Positions 10,701-21,295 of a stretch of DNA of 64,000 bases are shown one piece after another. Positions within the stretch are counted from its first letter, which is position 1; every line of letters begins with the position of its first letter. A model generated the notes under the pieces. The model saw nothing but the letters and a program-made list of their open reading frames with translations, was not told where the DNA came from and ran no database searches. A program made the position numbers and the translations under genes. The stretch is from Glycine soja. Taxonomy: Eukaryota; Streptophyta; Magnoliopsida; Fabales; Fabaceae. The stretch is taken from assembly GCF_004193775.1 (NCBI RefSeq), contig NC_041016.1, positions 42,209,522 to 42,273,521 of the forward strand, read 5' to 3'.

Positions 10701-11848
10701 TGTTGATGGATTGACAAGTGCACCAATTCGTCCCAAGTAGTAAAGTTAAAATGGAAGCCCGGGTGTTGAATCCACATAGAATTTATTTGTACTTAGGTAG
10801 ATGAATATTTTATTAATAAAATAAGTTAGAGAAAATTATTTTGAAAAGGTTATGAGAAAAACAATAATTTAAATTGGCAGAAAATTAAATCAAACAAGAG
10901 GAGAAATTAATTAATTAAAGACAGAAAAGATGAGAAAATTTAATATTATTGTAGAAGAAAATTCAGAAGATGAGAATGTTGGGAACTTAGCCTACCAAAG
11001 CTACTCTTTGATGTAATGTTAATGATGTTTCACTATTTATAATTATTTCAATTTACACTTGCATCTACTAGTATACTCTAACTTTGGTCCCCCGCATGAA
11101 AGAACCTAATTTATCTATTTTCTCTCCTAAATCCCTGTGTAGAGCTAAAATAGTAATTGTATTAAGAATAGAGATGCATAATAGGCTAAAAAATATCAAC
11201 CTATCCCTAGTAATGACTTTATTTAGATATCCATTCCTAGTTCTATTAGAAAATAATGTTTCTCAGCGCTACCCCTAAAACTTACCATGCAAATGGGTGA
11301 TCAAGCCACAAACAATAATATTAAGCACAGGAAAAGATGATGCAAATGTGATATTCATAAATAGATAGGAAGAGAAATTACATCAAGAGTAGTTGGTTGC
11401 CAAGTTCCCAACAAATGGGGTTTAGTCTCTCTTTGTCATGGAGGCTTTACAATTGCAAGAGGGGAATATTTAGTAAAAGGGGAAAAAGATAAGAAAGGGA
11501 ATGGAGGGAAGGAATGACTCCCAATGCTTGTTTCTTCATCTTCATCTAGCCTTTTGCATTCCTTAATTAGTCTACTTTCCTTAATTATTTTGTTTTCCTT
11601 AATTAGTCTTATTTCCTTAATTTGCTCGCTTTCCTTAATTATTCTCGCATTCCTGAATTATCCAATTTTTTTGGGCTTTATTTTACTCACTAAGCTTCAT
11701 AAATTCATCACTTTTAATATTTTCTACACAAAAACTTAAATGATGTTAATTTAACAATTATATGCTCAAAAAGGAAAAATTAGGAGAGAGAAATTACAAA
11801 TTCCTATATAATTTAACCCTAAAATATACTCATAATTAGTAGTTATCA
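10701..11848 (-). repeat. 3' LTR of the second Athila-like element
   Basis: On the minus strand it starts TGATAACT directly after the purine tract (GGGCGAGTT) and ends CCATCAACA at 10701, about 1148 bp. Near its end is the expected GTGGATTCAACACCCGGG-type motif, followed by the TTGGGACGAATTGGTGCAC block. It lacks the GCTAAGCGAG dyads present in the LTR of the other element. Confidence 0.7.
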
Positions 11849-13158
11849 AACTCGCCCAAATTTAAATTTTTTCTTGTCCTCAAGCAAAAGGAAAAAGTTT
11901 AGAGTTTACCAATCACAATTCACTAGATAACTACATACATTCTAAAAAAGCTTCACTGACAAATTCTCAAGTTTACAGTTGTCATAAGTTCATGAAAGGA
12001 GCAGAACAAGATGCACTTCAAATGAAATGGTTAGCAAGAATGAAAAATCACAAGGAATAATCACAACCTTCAGTCCTCAAAAAACTAGTGTTTCTCTCAA
12101 TCTGACAAGTGTCTCAGTAAAAGTGTTTGAATTATAACAACTGAATAGTAAAAGTTCCAACTTTGCACATCATCTTAGTCAATGCAATCAAACATGCACA
12201 ATGTGGATCACTCGGGACTTTATTAGGCTTGTAACGTGGCTGGGCTAATAAAGAAATCATAGTTTTTCTTGGATTCAAAGCTTAGGATCTAAGAGAGCAT
12301 TCATTCCCCCAAATTATTTACAAACCACAACTAAGAATTTTTCACAACACCAACCTTATTGCTTTGTTATTCTTTTCAACACCTTTATTTTCTTTATGAT
12401 GGTTTACCCCAACTTTTATTCTTTAAATCTTTTTTTTTTTGCAAATGTAAAAACATTCATACTGGGCTGGAGTAATACCATATTTTGTAACTCAATTTAA
12501 CTTGTATTGTTTATTCATTTTCCTGTAATAGAAAATCACCTAAAAATATTCCCCCAAATTTGGGACAAATTTGTATGGATCCATGAGTACTCTCCTACAA
12601 CCTAAGAAATGGTAGTTAGTTAATCTCAACATTTTGGGCTTAGGTTCCAACAACAATTTGTTTTTACATTAGGCTCAAAAAGGGTGCAAGGGATACATTC
12701 ATTCACAGGATGGCTTTTTGGCTAAGTAGCTAAACAATAACAAACAAGGAAATTAAAACTAGTTGTTCTTTCACAATTTAAAGATCACACAACTTACCGA
12801 TTTTCATTGAAGTATAAGGGTTCTTATTCCATGCTTTTCTATCAGAAATACTAACCTTTTCACTCTTGTACTATTAGTTCACACTTCATCAATTACACTG
12901 ACGTCTGCTTGCACAAGAATAAGCAATTCACAAAAATATCCATTAGTACGTAATTCATCTCACTAATGCAATTGATTCACTCAAAATGTGTTGCAACCAA
13001 TCAATAAGTACCTACTTCTCTATCATGCATCAAACTAAATTGAAACTATTAAATGACTGAATTTAACTATTGTAATTAAATTGCATAAATTAAAAAAATA
13101 AACTAAAAGAAAATAAATTAAAACCAAAAATAAAGAAAAATCTTGATCAAAATGGGCC
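11849..13158 (-). other. 3' untranslated part with two polypurine tracts
   Basis: Non-coding. On the minus strand it shows TTAGGTTGTAGGAGAG, then AAATTTGTCCCAAATTTGGG near 12552-12572, and later GCTTGAGGACAAG with AATTTGGGCGAG next to the LTR. The order and spacing match 4110-4868 on the plus strand, confirming that the two elements are related. A run of 12 T lies at about 12429-12440. Confidence 0.65.
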
Positions 13159-13620
13159 TCAATTTTGTGGTGGCCCTAGATCCCAAGCTTCTTGTGCAGC
13201 AGTGATGTCCGTAATGTAATCATCATCATCTCCATTGTTACCTATGCCAGAGGTGTCACCCCCTACAAAAGAGGGCTAGACTCTTGGCCAGGCAAACTGC
13301 TGTAGAAAAGCCTCAGGCGTCATCAGTGGAGGTTCCATAGAAAAGTTAATGGATAGTTGGTGCAGGTTCTAGATAACGAGGCGATGGCCATGATGGAGGC
13401 TCTACATCATCTGGACTAGATGCTTCTGCTAGGGAGAGGAGGAAAAACGTTTGTTGATTGTAGAAGAGGTGGTTGGAGGAGGGATTACCGAAGATGGAGT
13501 TGGTGGAGCGTCTGGAGTGGTTCGGGCCTTGACTCGCCTTGGCCTCAGGAGGACAATGGAAGAGGTTGTTGGATTCACAACTGGTTTGACTTCATCTTCT
13601 TCTAGAAACACAAACTTTAT
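13159..13620 (-). pseudogene. C-terminal remnant of the gypsy accessory ORF
   Basis: The minus strand encodes a basic KARTTPDAPPTPSS-like linker (13560-13470), then, after a frame change near 13350, a tail with TPEAFLQQFAWP, an acidic Asp-rich patch and AAQEAWDLG, ending at the TGA complementary to 13159-13161. It parallels the tail at 3180-3451. One in-frame TAG (complement of 13276-13278) occupies the position where the other copy has Gln. The upstream edge at about 13600-13620 is the deletion junction with protease sequence. Confidence 0.65.
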
Positions 13621-15340
13621 GTGTCACCCAGTAAGATCAGTTTCTTGCTCAATTGCCTCCACCTTAAAGCAGGTCTTGTTATCATTGAGATGTTTTATTA
13701 CCTTAAACAAGTTGAAGGTGGCTTTCTGGTCCTCCACACTCATCTCCAAGTTGCCATTCCCCATGTCTGCAACACATTTTGCAGTAAGCATGAATGGAAG
13801 ATCCAATATTAGAGGAATATTAGAATCCTTTTCTATATCCATTATCACAAAGTCCACCGGAAAAGTGAATTGGTGAACCTTGACAAGGACATCTTCAACT
13901 ACACCATATGGTCTAGTGATCGAATGGTCTGCTAGCTAAAGCGTCATTCTAGTGGGAGCAATCTCCATATTCCCAATCCTCTGACACATAGATAGGGGCA
14001 TTAGATTGATGCTTGCCCTCGATCAAGGAGAGCTTTACCCACCGACAGCTCCCCAATAGAACATGGGATGGTTACACTCCCTGGGTCTTTGAACTTCTGT
14101 GGTAGAATTTTCTGGATCACAACATTGTAGTTACCTTCCACCATGATGCTCTCATTGTTTATGTATTTACCCTTCTTTGTGAGTAGGTCCTTCAGAAATT
14201 TTGTATACACGGGCATTTGCTACAAGGCCTCTCTGAAGGGTATGGTGATTTCCAGCTTCTTGAATATGTCGAGGAAGCGGGCAAAGTAACGCTCTCTTTC
14301 CTTCTTTGATGGCACCAAAGGTTAAGGGATTTCCTTCACAGGGGCTACAACTATCTCCCTCCCTTGCCAACTGACTCTTGGTCTTAGTGGGTAAGACCTT
14401 TTCACCCCTCTCCTTGTTCTTTTCGTTCTCTTTATCATTGTCTTCTCTTTTTTTATTCTCTCCTTCCTCAGTGCTTATATCCTTCATCCCTCCCTCATCT
14501 TTCTTTTCTCTCAACATTCTCCTTATTTGGCTTCTAGTAAAAATTACCTTGCACTCCTCCTTGGGATTCTTCTACGTGTTGGCCACAAAACTGCCCATGG
14601 ATGTTTTTGCTAATTCCCCAGCTAATTAGCCCACATGTACCTTTAGATTCCTGATGGCAGACTTAGTGCTCTTGTTGTTCGATAGAAAAACCTACATAAA
14701 CTGAGTCAAAGTATCCTCCAACTTGGTGGTCCTCTCATATAGATTAAGCCCTTGATTGGGAGGCCGAAAAGATGAACCACCTTGATCTTTGTTGAAGTTA
14801 TTCCCAAGATGGGATCTCCAACCTTGGCCTTGATTTTGAGAGAAATTTCCCCCTTGCTAGTATCCTGGAGACCCTTCTTAATGTAACCCTTGATGGTGTG
14901 GATTAGTCTTACCATAAATGTTGCATCCTGGATCTCCAACCATGGCCTTGACATCTTTAGATGCATTATCTTGAGCCATGCACATGCCTAACTCATGGGT
15001 CTCACCATAAATGTTGCATTTTGTATGGTTGAAGAATGGGCAGGTTGCACTACATGCAACTGTTGAGGAAGCTTGCTCAATGACTCTGTGAGGGTCTCTA
15101 TTTGCTTCGCTAGGAGCTTGTTTTGGGCTAGTAGTGTGTCTTGTGATATGAGCTCAAGAAGACTCTTCTTTGTAGGTGTGTAAGCTCGATCACGAAGGAT
15201 GGCATGGTCATTGGCTATCATGTTTTCAATCAACTCCATAGCTTCATCAAGTGTCTTCAGTTTGATCTTCCCACCAATGGAGACATCAATAAACTGCTTC
15301 GAATGGGGTCGCAAGCCATCAATGAAGAAAGAACAAAACA
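13621..15340 (-). pseudogene. Gypsy gag and aspartic protease remnant
   Basis: On the minus strand, gag residues with GGKIKLKT, EAMELIENM and AILRDR patterns (15340-14990) precede a Gln/Leu-rich segment typical of Athila gag. A frame-shifted Gly/Lys-rich segment (14966-14706) follows, then a charged linker (14517-14250), then the protease region starting MPVYTKFLKDLL (14216). The active-site region reads Leu-Asp-Arg-Gly and then shifts frame near 14015, so the expected Asp-Leu-Gly-Ala-Ser order is broken. The downstream conserved block PLILDLPFMLTAK lies at 13820-13780. Several frameshifts make it non-functional. Confidence 0.75.
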
Positions 15341-16345
15341 CAACAAGAACAAAATACAATTCAAGATGAAAAACATCAATCCAATACACCAAACCAATAC
15401 AAATAGAATTATCACATTTACTATGAATGTTGTTCAATGTGAAAGTTTACTCGAATGCATTAGAGAGAGTTCAATTGAATCAAATCTCTAAATTATTTGA
15501 AATCGCAAATTATGTTGGAAGATTATCCAAATAATTTGTGATTAAATTTCCAAATTAGGAAATGAATTCATAACCTAATCCATTTTCAATTCTAAACATA
15601 ATCACAATCATGAAAAATGAAAATAGGATTGAAGAGAAAGAAGAACATCCACAAAGAGTAGAAAAACCAAATTGGAACTCAAATTCAGTTTTGTTGGAGT
15701 GGATCCTTGGATTGATTAATTATTTAGCCCTCCATGATCATCCCCAATGGAGAAACCACAAATTTTTTATAAGAAAATGGTGAAACAGAAGTGAAGATAA
15801 AGAATAATGAAGAATAGTTGAGAGAATAAAAAAGAAAAGAAGAATTGCACAACAGTTTTGTGTTTTGTACAACATGAAGTTTAGTGAAGTTCTCTCACCA
15901 AATGAAGTTTTGTCACTAACTAACCACAACACCAATATATAGAGTGTTAATAACTAAATACCTACCTACCTAACTAAACTAATTACACAAAACAAAAAGC
16001 TTGTCGTCCAATTCTTCGTGGGTTCTAACTTTCAAGCTCAATCTGACCCCCTCGAGATGACAGGATTGGCCAACTTTTATTTGTAACAAAATTAAAGATT
16101 CTATTTGGAGTTCTCTAGTATCCTCTAGTCCCTACCCAAGACATATATCGGTCAAGTAGGCAAAAATATGAAATTCAGCTGTAACTATGAGTTAAGCCCA
16201 ATCATTTGCCTAAAATCAAAACTTAGTTAAGGTGAGAAAATAAGACTCAATGATATGTCAATTGATCTGACAAGAATCGAAAACTATTAAACTCAAATGT
16301 TGTTGAGTCAGTGTCATCACTTTTACTTATATATAGAGAGAGAGA
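15341..16345. other. Unassigned AT-rich stretch
   Basis: Similarity to gag stops near 15340. The following 1 kb has no supported ORF. A GAGAGAGAGA run lies at 16335-16344 just before the foldback element. I cannot identify the missing 5' end of the gypsy element here. Confidence 0.35.
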
Positions 16346-16629
16346 TTAAGTTTAAATATGTTTTTGGTCCTTCAAAATTGGGTAATTGTTTTTTTAGTCC
16401 TTCAAAAAAAATGTTTTTATTAGTCCCTCAAATTTTCAAACATTTATTTTTAGTTCCTATTTGTTCATTGAGTTCATGATTTATGATGATTTTTAACCGT
16501 CAAAATTTATTTATTTTAATTCAATCTTATAAAAAAATGATTTCTAACAATTTTAAACTGTTTAACTATTTGACTCGTAGTATGATTTGGTGACATTTTT
16601 TTTACAAATTTTGGTGGTTTTAAAGAAGA

Positions 16630-18125
16630 GGACTAAAAGTCTAGACACAAGAGAAGAGGACCGGAACTATAAGTACTATCGTCGGATTCAGAAACAGGAA
16701 GTAAAGGAAGCGTTGAAAAGAATGAGTAACGGTAAGGCGGTGGGGCCAGACAACATACCTATTGAAGTGTGGAAAACTCTTGGAGATAGAGGTCTTGAGT
16801 GGCTCACCAAACTCTTTAATGAAATTATGAGGTCAAAACGCATGCCGGAGGAATGGAGGAGAAGCACGTTAGTGCCAATCTATAAGAACAAGGGGGATAT
16901 ACAAAATTGTGCAAATTATAGGGGAATCAAGCTCATGAGTCATACCATGAAATTATGGGAAAGAGTGATCGAACGGAGATTAAGAAAGGAGACTCAAGTT
17001 ACTGAGAATCAATTTGGTTTCATGCCGGGAAGGTCGACCATGGAAGCGATTTATTTATTATGGCGGGTGATGGAGCAATATCACATGGACCAACAAGACT
17101 TGCACTTGATTTTTATTGACTTGGAGAAAGCGTATGATAGAGTGCCTAGAGAGATTTTGTGGAAAGCTCTAGAGAAGAAAGGGGTTAGGGTTGCATATAT
17201 TCGAGCTATCCAAGATATGTATGATAGGGTATCGACTAGTGTTAGGACACAGGGTGGAGAGTCAGACGATTTTCCCATCACAATTGGTTTGCATCAAGGG
17301 TCAACCCTTAGCCCCTACCTTTTTACCTTAATTCTGGATGTCCTCACAGAACAAATCCAAGAGATAGCGCCGAGATGCATGCTTTTTGCAGATGACATAG
17401 TCCTCCTTGGAGAGTCGAGGGAGGAGTTGAATGAGAGGTTGGAAACTTGGAGACGAGCTCTAGAAACACATGGCTTTCACCTAAGGAGAAGCAAATCGGA
17501 GTATATGGAATGTAAGTTCAACAAAAGAATGAGGGTTTCTAACTCAGAGGTGAAAATAAGAGACCATATTATCCCTCAAGTCACACGGTTTAAATATCTT
17601 GGGTCTGTAATACAGGATGATGGAGAAATTGAAGGGGATGTGAATCATCGCATTCAAGCAGGATGGATGAAATGGAGAAAAGCATCGGGGGTGTTATGTG
17701 ATGCAAAGGTACCGATCAAGCTAAAGGGAAAGTTTTATCGGACTGCGGTAAGACCGGCGATTTTGTACGGAACAGAATGTTAGGCGGTCAAGAGCCAACA
17801 TGAGAATAAAGTAGGTGTAGCGGAGATGAGGATGTTGCGGTGGATGTGTGGTAAGACTCGACAGGATAAAATTAGAAACGAAGCTATTAGAGAGAGGGTT
17901 GGAGTAGCGTCTATTGTAGAGAAGATGGTGGAAAATAGACTTAGGTGGTTTTGGCATGTAAAGAGAAGACCGGTAGACTCTGTAGTGAGGAGAGTAGACC
18001 AGATGGAGAGAAGGCAAACAATTCGAGGCAGAGGAAGACCCAAAAAGACTATAAGAGAGGTTATCAAAAAGGATCTCGAACTTAATGATTTGGATAGAAG
18101 TATGGTACTTGATAGAACATTATGA
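16630..18125 (+). pseudogene. RTE-type LINE reverse transcriptase (partial)
   Basis: The frame is open from the insertion edge to a TAG at 17781-17783 (about 384 codons) and then continues to 18125. It contains the early RT block NGKAVGPDNIP, the SxLVPIYKNKGD and NYRGIKLMSH blocks, FGFMPGRST, the IDLEKAYDRVPRE block, GLHQGSTLSPYLF, and the catalytic FADDIVLL at about 17385-17408, followed by thumb motifs such as FKYLGS. After the stop, the C-terminal part has MLRWMCGKTRQDKIRNE and RLRWFWHVKRR, also typical of RTE. At the stop the family usually has Trp (TGG), so a G to A change is likely. The endonuclease and N-terminus are absent. Confidence 0.85.
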
Positions 18126-18170
18126 CGGAAGTTGATCCATGTAGCCGACCCCACCTAGTGGGATAAGGCG

Positions 18171-18198
18171 TTGTTGTTGTTGTTGTTGTTGTTGTTGG
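18171..18198 (+). repeat. (TTG)n tail of the LINE
   Basis: About nine TTG units directly before the right target duplication. RTE elements end in such short tandem repeats. The boundary with the GGTGG of the target site is exact only to within a few bases because both are G/T-rich. Confidence 0.8.
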
Positions 18199-18954
18199 TG
18201 GTGGTTTTAAAGAAGAAAAACAAAAATATGGATATGAAACTGTAACAATTTTTTACATATTTTGGCAATTTTAGACAGTCACAAATTATTTTTAAAGAAA
18301 TTAAATTAAAAAAACATTTTTTATGGTGAAAAAATCATTACAAATTGTGGCACCATAATGCAAATAATGAGCGAGACTAAAAGAAACTTTTTGAAAATTT
18401 GAGGAACTAACACATTTTATTTTTAAAGGACTAAAAAAATAATTACCCAAATTTAATAGATTAAAAATATACTTAGGTCTAAAATTATTATTGAAAGACA
18501 TTTATTTAACTAATGGTTAGGGATGCTACACAAACAAATGGTTTAAAGTGTACTAACAAGAGCGTCACTTAACCTGGTAGTTGTGAATACAGTTGGTTTG
18601 TGTACATTAAAATTAAAACAAAAATTAGTTTGTATCAGTTTAATTGAAACCTGGTAGGACAGGAAAAGACTAAATAAAATAATGTGCATCAATAATAGCA
18701 TGAAACAGTTGTATAAGAATTGGTCCTTTTAGAGGACATAGTAAAAGGACATCTTCTTACAAATTGCAATGAGTGATGTGATAAGAAGTGTTCCTCAAAT
18801 TTAACTTGGTCTTTACAATGATCTTGTGTTTAGACTTTTTCATTTAAAAAAAAATTGTCTATTGTGGTCATTTGACTGAAAGTCAATTACTTCAACCATT
18901 CTTATGATTAAGCAGTGTTAGGGTATTTATTTGGTTTTTAACTATATTTCATAA

Positions 18955-18955
<1 letters not shown>

Positions 18956-18987
<32 letters not shown>
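18956..18987. repeat. (AAT)n microsatellite
   Basis: About ten uninterrupted AAT units, likely length-polymorphic between accessions. Confidence 0.9.
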
Positions 18988-21192
18988 TACAAAATCAGTA
19001 CATTGATCAATATCAACAACATGAATTGGTTGATTATATACTTATTTCATTCCCATGCATTTGATCTTTGTATTACATGAATTTAACATATCTTCACACA
19101 AAGTAGTGTATAATTGAAGGATATAAATATATGATTTGTGTATTACATGAGTCTTAATTATGATTTGTTTCAGTAAATGATAAAATAGTTTATGCCCATT
19201 AATACTTACTCTCCAAATGATGATCATTTTCGCCACGCCAGCATTTGAGGACTTCACTACAAGACAACTTCAAACTAATGTTGAAGTTTGTATCCATTGA
19301 AAATGTAACATTTATGAATTTCTTAAAATTTAAAATTCTTCATACAAACATGTTTTGTCTATAAAGAGTATTTATGATAGTAAAAATTTTAAATAAAAAT
19401 AAGCTTAGATATATATATTTCGTAAGGAAATTTAGCACATTTTCATTTTTGTCCCTACAGTTTTAATTTTTTGTTTAAAAAGTACTTTGATTCATGAAAA
19501 CACAGGCAAAATAACTTTAAGGACGGAAAATATAAAAAAATACATCTTGCAACGATTAAAACAAAAAATCAAGTTTGTAGTCCTAAATGTTGTTATTCAA
19601 TGTTATTAAATAAATTTAAGAATATATACTAAAATAATATTAATAATAAGTACTAAAATAATATTCAATGTTATTATTATTGTATTTATATATTTATAAA
19701 ACATTTAACACTAAAATAAAATAAAATAAAACAATAAGCATTGAATATATTTTGGTTGGAAAAGTAACAAAACATGCATTGGTAGCAATATAATATTTTA
19801 TATTACTATATTTTTTCATAAGATAAAGTTTAATGTTACTTCTTAATATGAAAATTAAAAAAATTGACATTTAATTTTATATAATAAAAACATGTTATCA
19901 TTTAAAAAAAAAACATGATTTTTCAAATTGAATATTAATAGTATTAATTTGACTAATTTAATTCTTCGTTAAATACAAATGTTATGAAAAAAACCATAAA
20001 AATTATTATAAAATTAAAACTTTGATCAATGACCAATATTAATTCAAGTGAAGTTTACTATATAACTAAATTTTATATCCATGAAATGCACAAGTTTGAT
20101 TAAATTATATATATATCATATATTTGTACTTATTATCATGTTTACTTAGTATTGTTTAAACAACGTAAATAAATAAACTTATCATTTTTTATAAAATATT
20201 TATATTATATTAAATAAAATTACATAAAAATTGAGTCAAAAGATTAATTATATTTTTAATTAAGCATATATTATCTTTGAAGATATTAAGCTTATTAAGA
20301 TTTTTCATATATATGAAAGGTATAAATTGAAAAGAAAATAGAAGACATAAATTGATCATTATTTAAATTGAAATTTATTAAAATTTTACCGTGTGGTTGT
20401 TTATTCAATCATAAGAAGATAATTTAAATTCATAAAATATTAAAAAATTAAAATTATTATTATTTTATGATGTATTAGAAGCAATTCATTGTAAATGGAG
20501 TTTTTAAGTATTATGTGTATTTTAAAAAAAATAAGCATACTAATGTTGAATTTTCTTTCATGAGATTATCACTACAAAATAAAACATATCATATACTATA
20601 GTTCATTAAAGTAATTTATCAAATATTTCCTTATATACTATACATTTCATACTTATTAACATTTAAATAAGGAAAAATATAAAAATATAAAATAATGAAC
20701 CTAACTCTAAAACCATTAAGGATATCCCTATCGTTTTATAGCACATAATCATCATAATAGTTTTGGAAAAAAATCACAATAATGGTATGAGTAATTTCTC
20801 ACTCAAAATAGATATAAAGTAAGGGAGAAAAAAGCATGATCATTTTTTTTCATTTTTGAGTAAGGGAGAAACAAGCATGATAAAAATAATCTAAAATATA
20901 TGATTATATAATAAAATATAATTATTAAAATTTACTGTTTATTTTATTTATTGTTGATATAATATTAATATGTAGTAATTTTGAAGTAACAATTGAGATT
21001 AGAAAATGTTCAATCGTTTTCTTCTACTCCTTTTTTTGGACTTGTTTTGATAAACTTCTACATAATCACTTCCAAAAGAAAATAAAATAAAAATAAAAAA
21101 TGAAATAAACTTCTTCATAACCGAAATAGGCTAGATTTTTTTTTTCTTATTTGTGTTGTTGTTAAGCATTATGTTTTTTTGTTTGTCCCATC

Positions 21193-21295
21193 CAAATAAC
21201 TTCAAATTTAGAATAAAAAAATAATGTTTTTCCTTTGACACCCTTTCAAACAACTTCAAATTTAGAATAACAAAAATAATGTTTTTCCTTTGACA
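21193..21295. repeat. Tandem duplication of about 54 bp
   Basis: Two adjacent copies, 21193-21240 and 21247-21295, share ACTTCAAATTTAGAATAA and TAATGTTTTTCCTTTGACA with a few differences. Non-coding. Confidence 0.8.

Larger units (their letters stand above)
10701..15340 (-). mobile_element. Second Athila-like gypsy element, internally deleted
   Basis: Read on the minus strand: gag (about 15340-14650), aspartic protease region (14216-about 13620), an abrupt join to the tail of the accessory ORF (13620-13159), a 3' untranslated part with both polypurine tracts (13158-11849), and an LTR (11848-10701). The tail and 3' part are homologous to the plus-strand element at 2960-4868. Reverse transcriptase, RNase H, integrase and the first half of the accessory ORF are missing. 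The 5' LTR and the start of gag are also not seen; similarity ends near 15340. Confidence 0.8.
16630..18198 (+). mobile_element. 5'-truncated RTE-type LINE with 18-bp target duplication
   Basis: The insertion is bounded by identical 18-mers, TGGTGGTTTTAAAGAAGA, at 16612-16629 and 18199-18216. It begins abruptly inside coding sequence (5' truncation, typical of target-primed reverse transcription) and ends not in poly(A) but in a TTG microsatellite (18171-18198), as RTE-clade elements do. The endonuclease domain is missing. The only obvious disabling mutation in the remaining RT frame is a TAG near 17781, so the insertion looks fairly young. Confidence 0.85.
16346..18483. repeat. Foldback (MITE-like) element split by a LINE
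   Basis: The left arm (16346-about 16480) and the reverse complement of the right arm (18483-about 18350) match imperfectly over roughly 130 bp. Shared blocks are GGGTAATT(G/A)TTTTTTTAGTCC and CTCAAATTTTCAAA. Without the inserted LINE the unit would be about 550 bp, a non-coding palindromic element with long inverted ends. Similar 'TTTTTAGTCC' ended foldbacks occur in the transporter introns (54918-55160 and 55854-56090). No clear outer target duplication was found. Confidence 0.65.

Noticed and set aside
13420..13876. 141-codon plus-strand ORF
   Set aside because: It is the antisense of the gypsy accessory ORF and protease remnant, which has family-level support on the minus strand.
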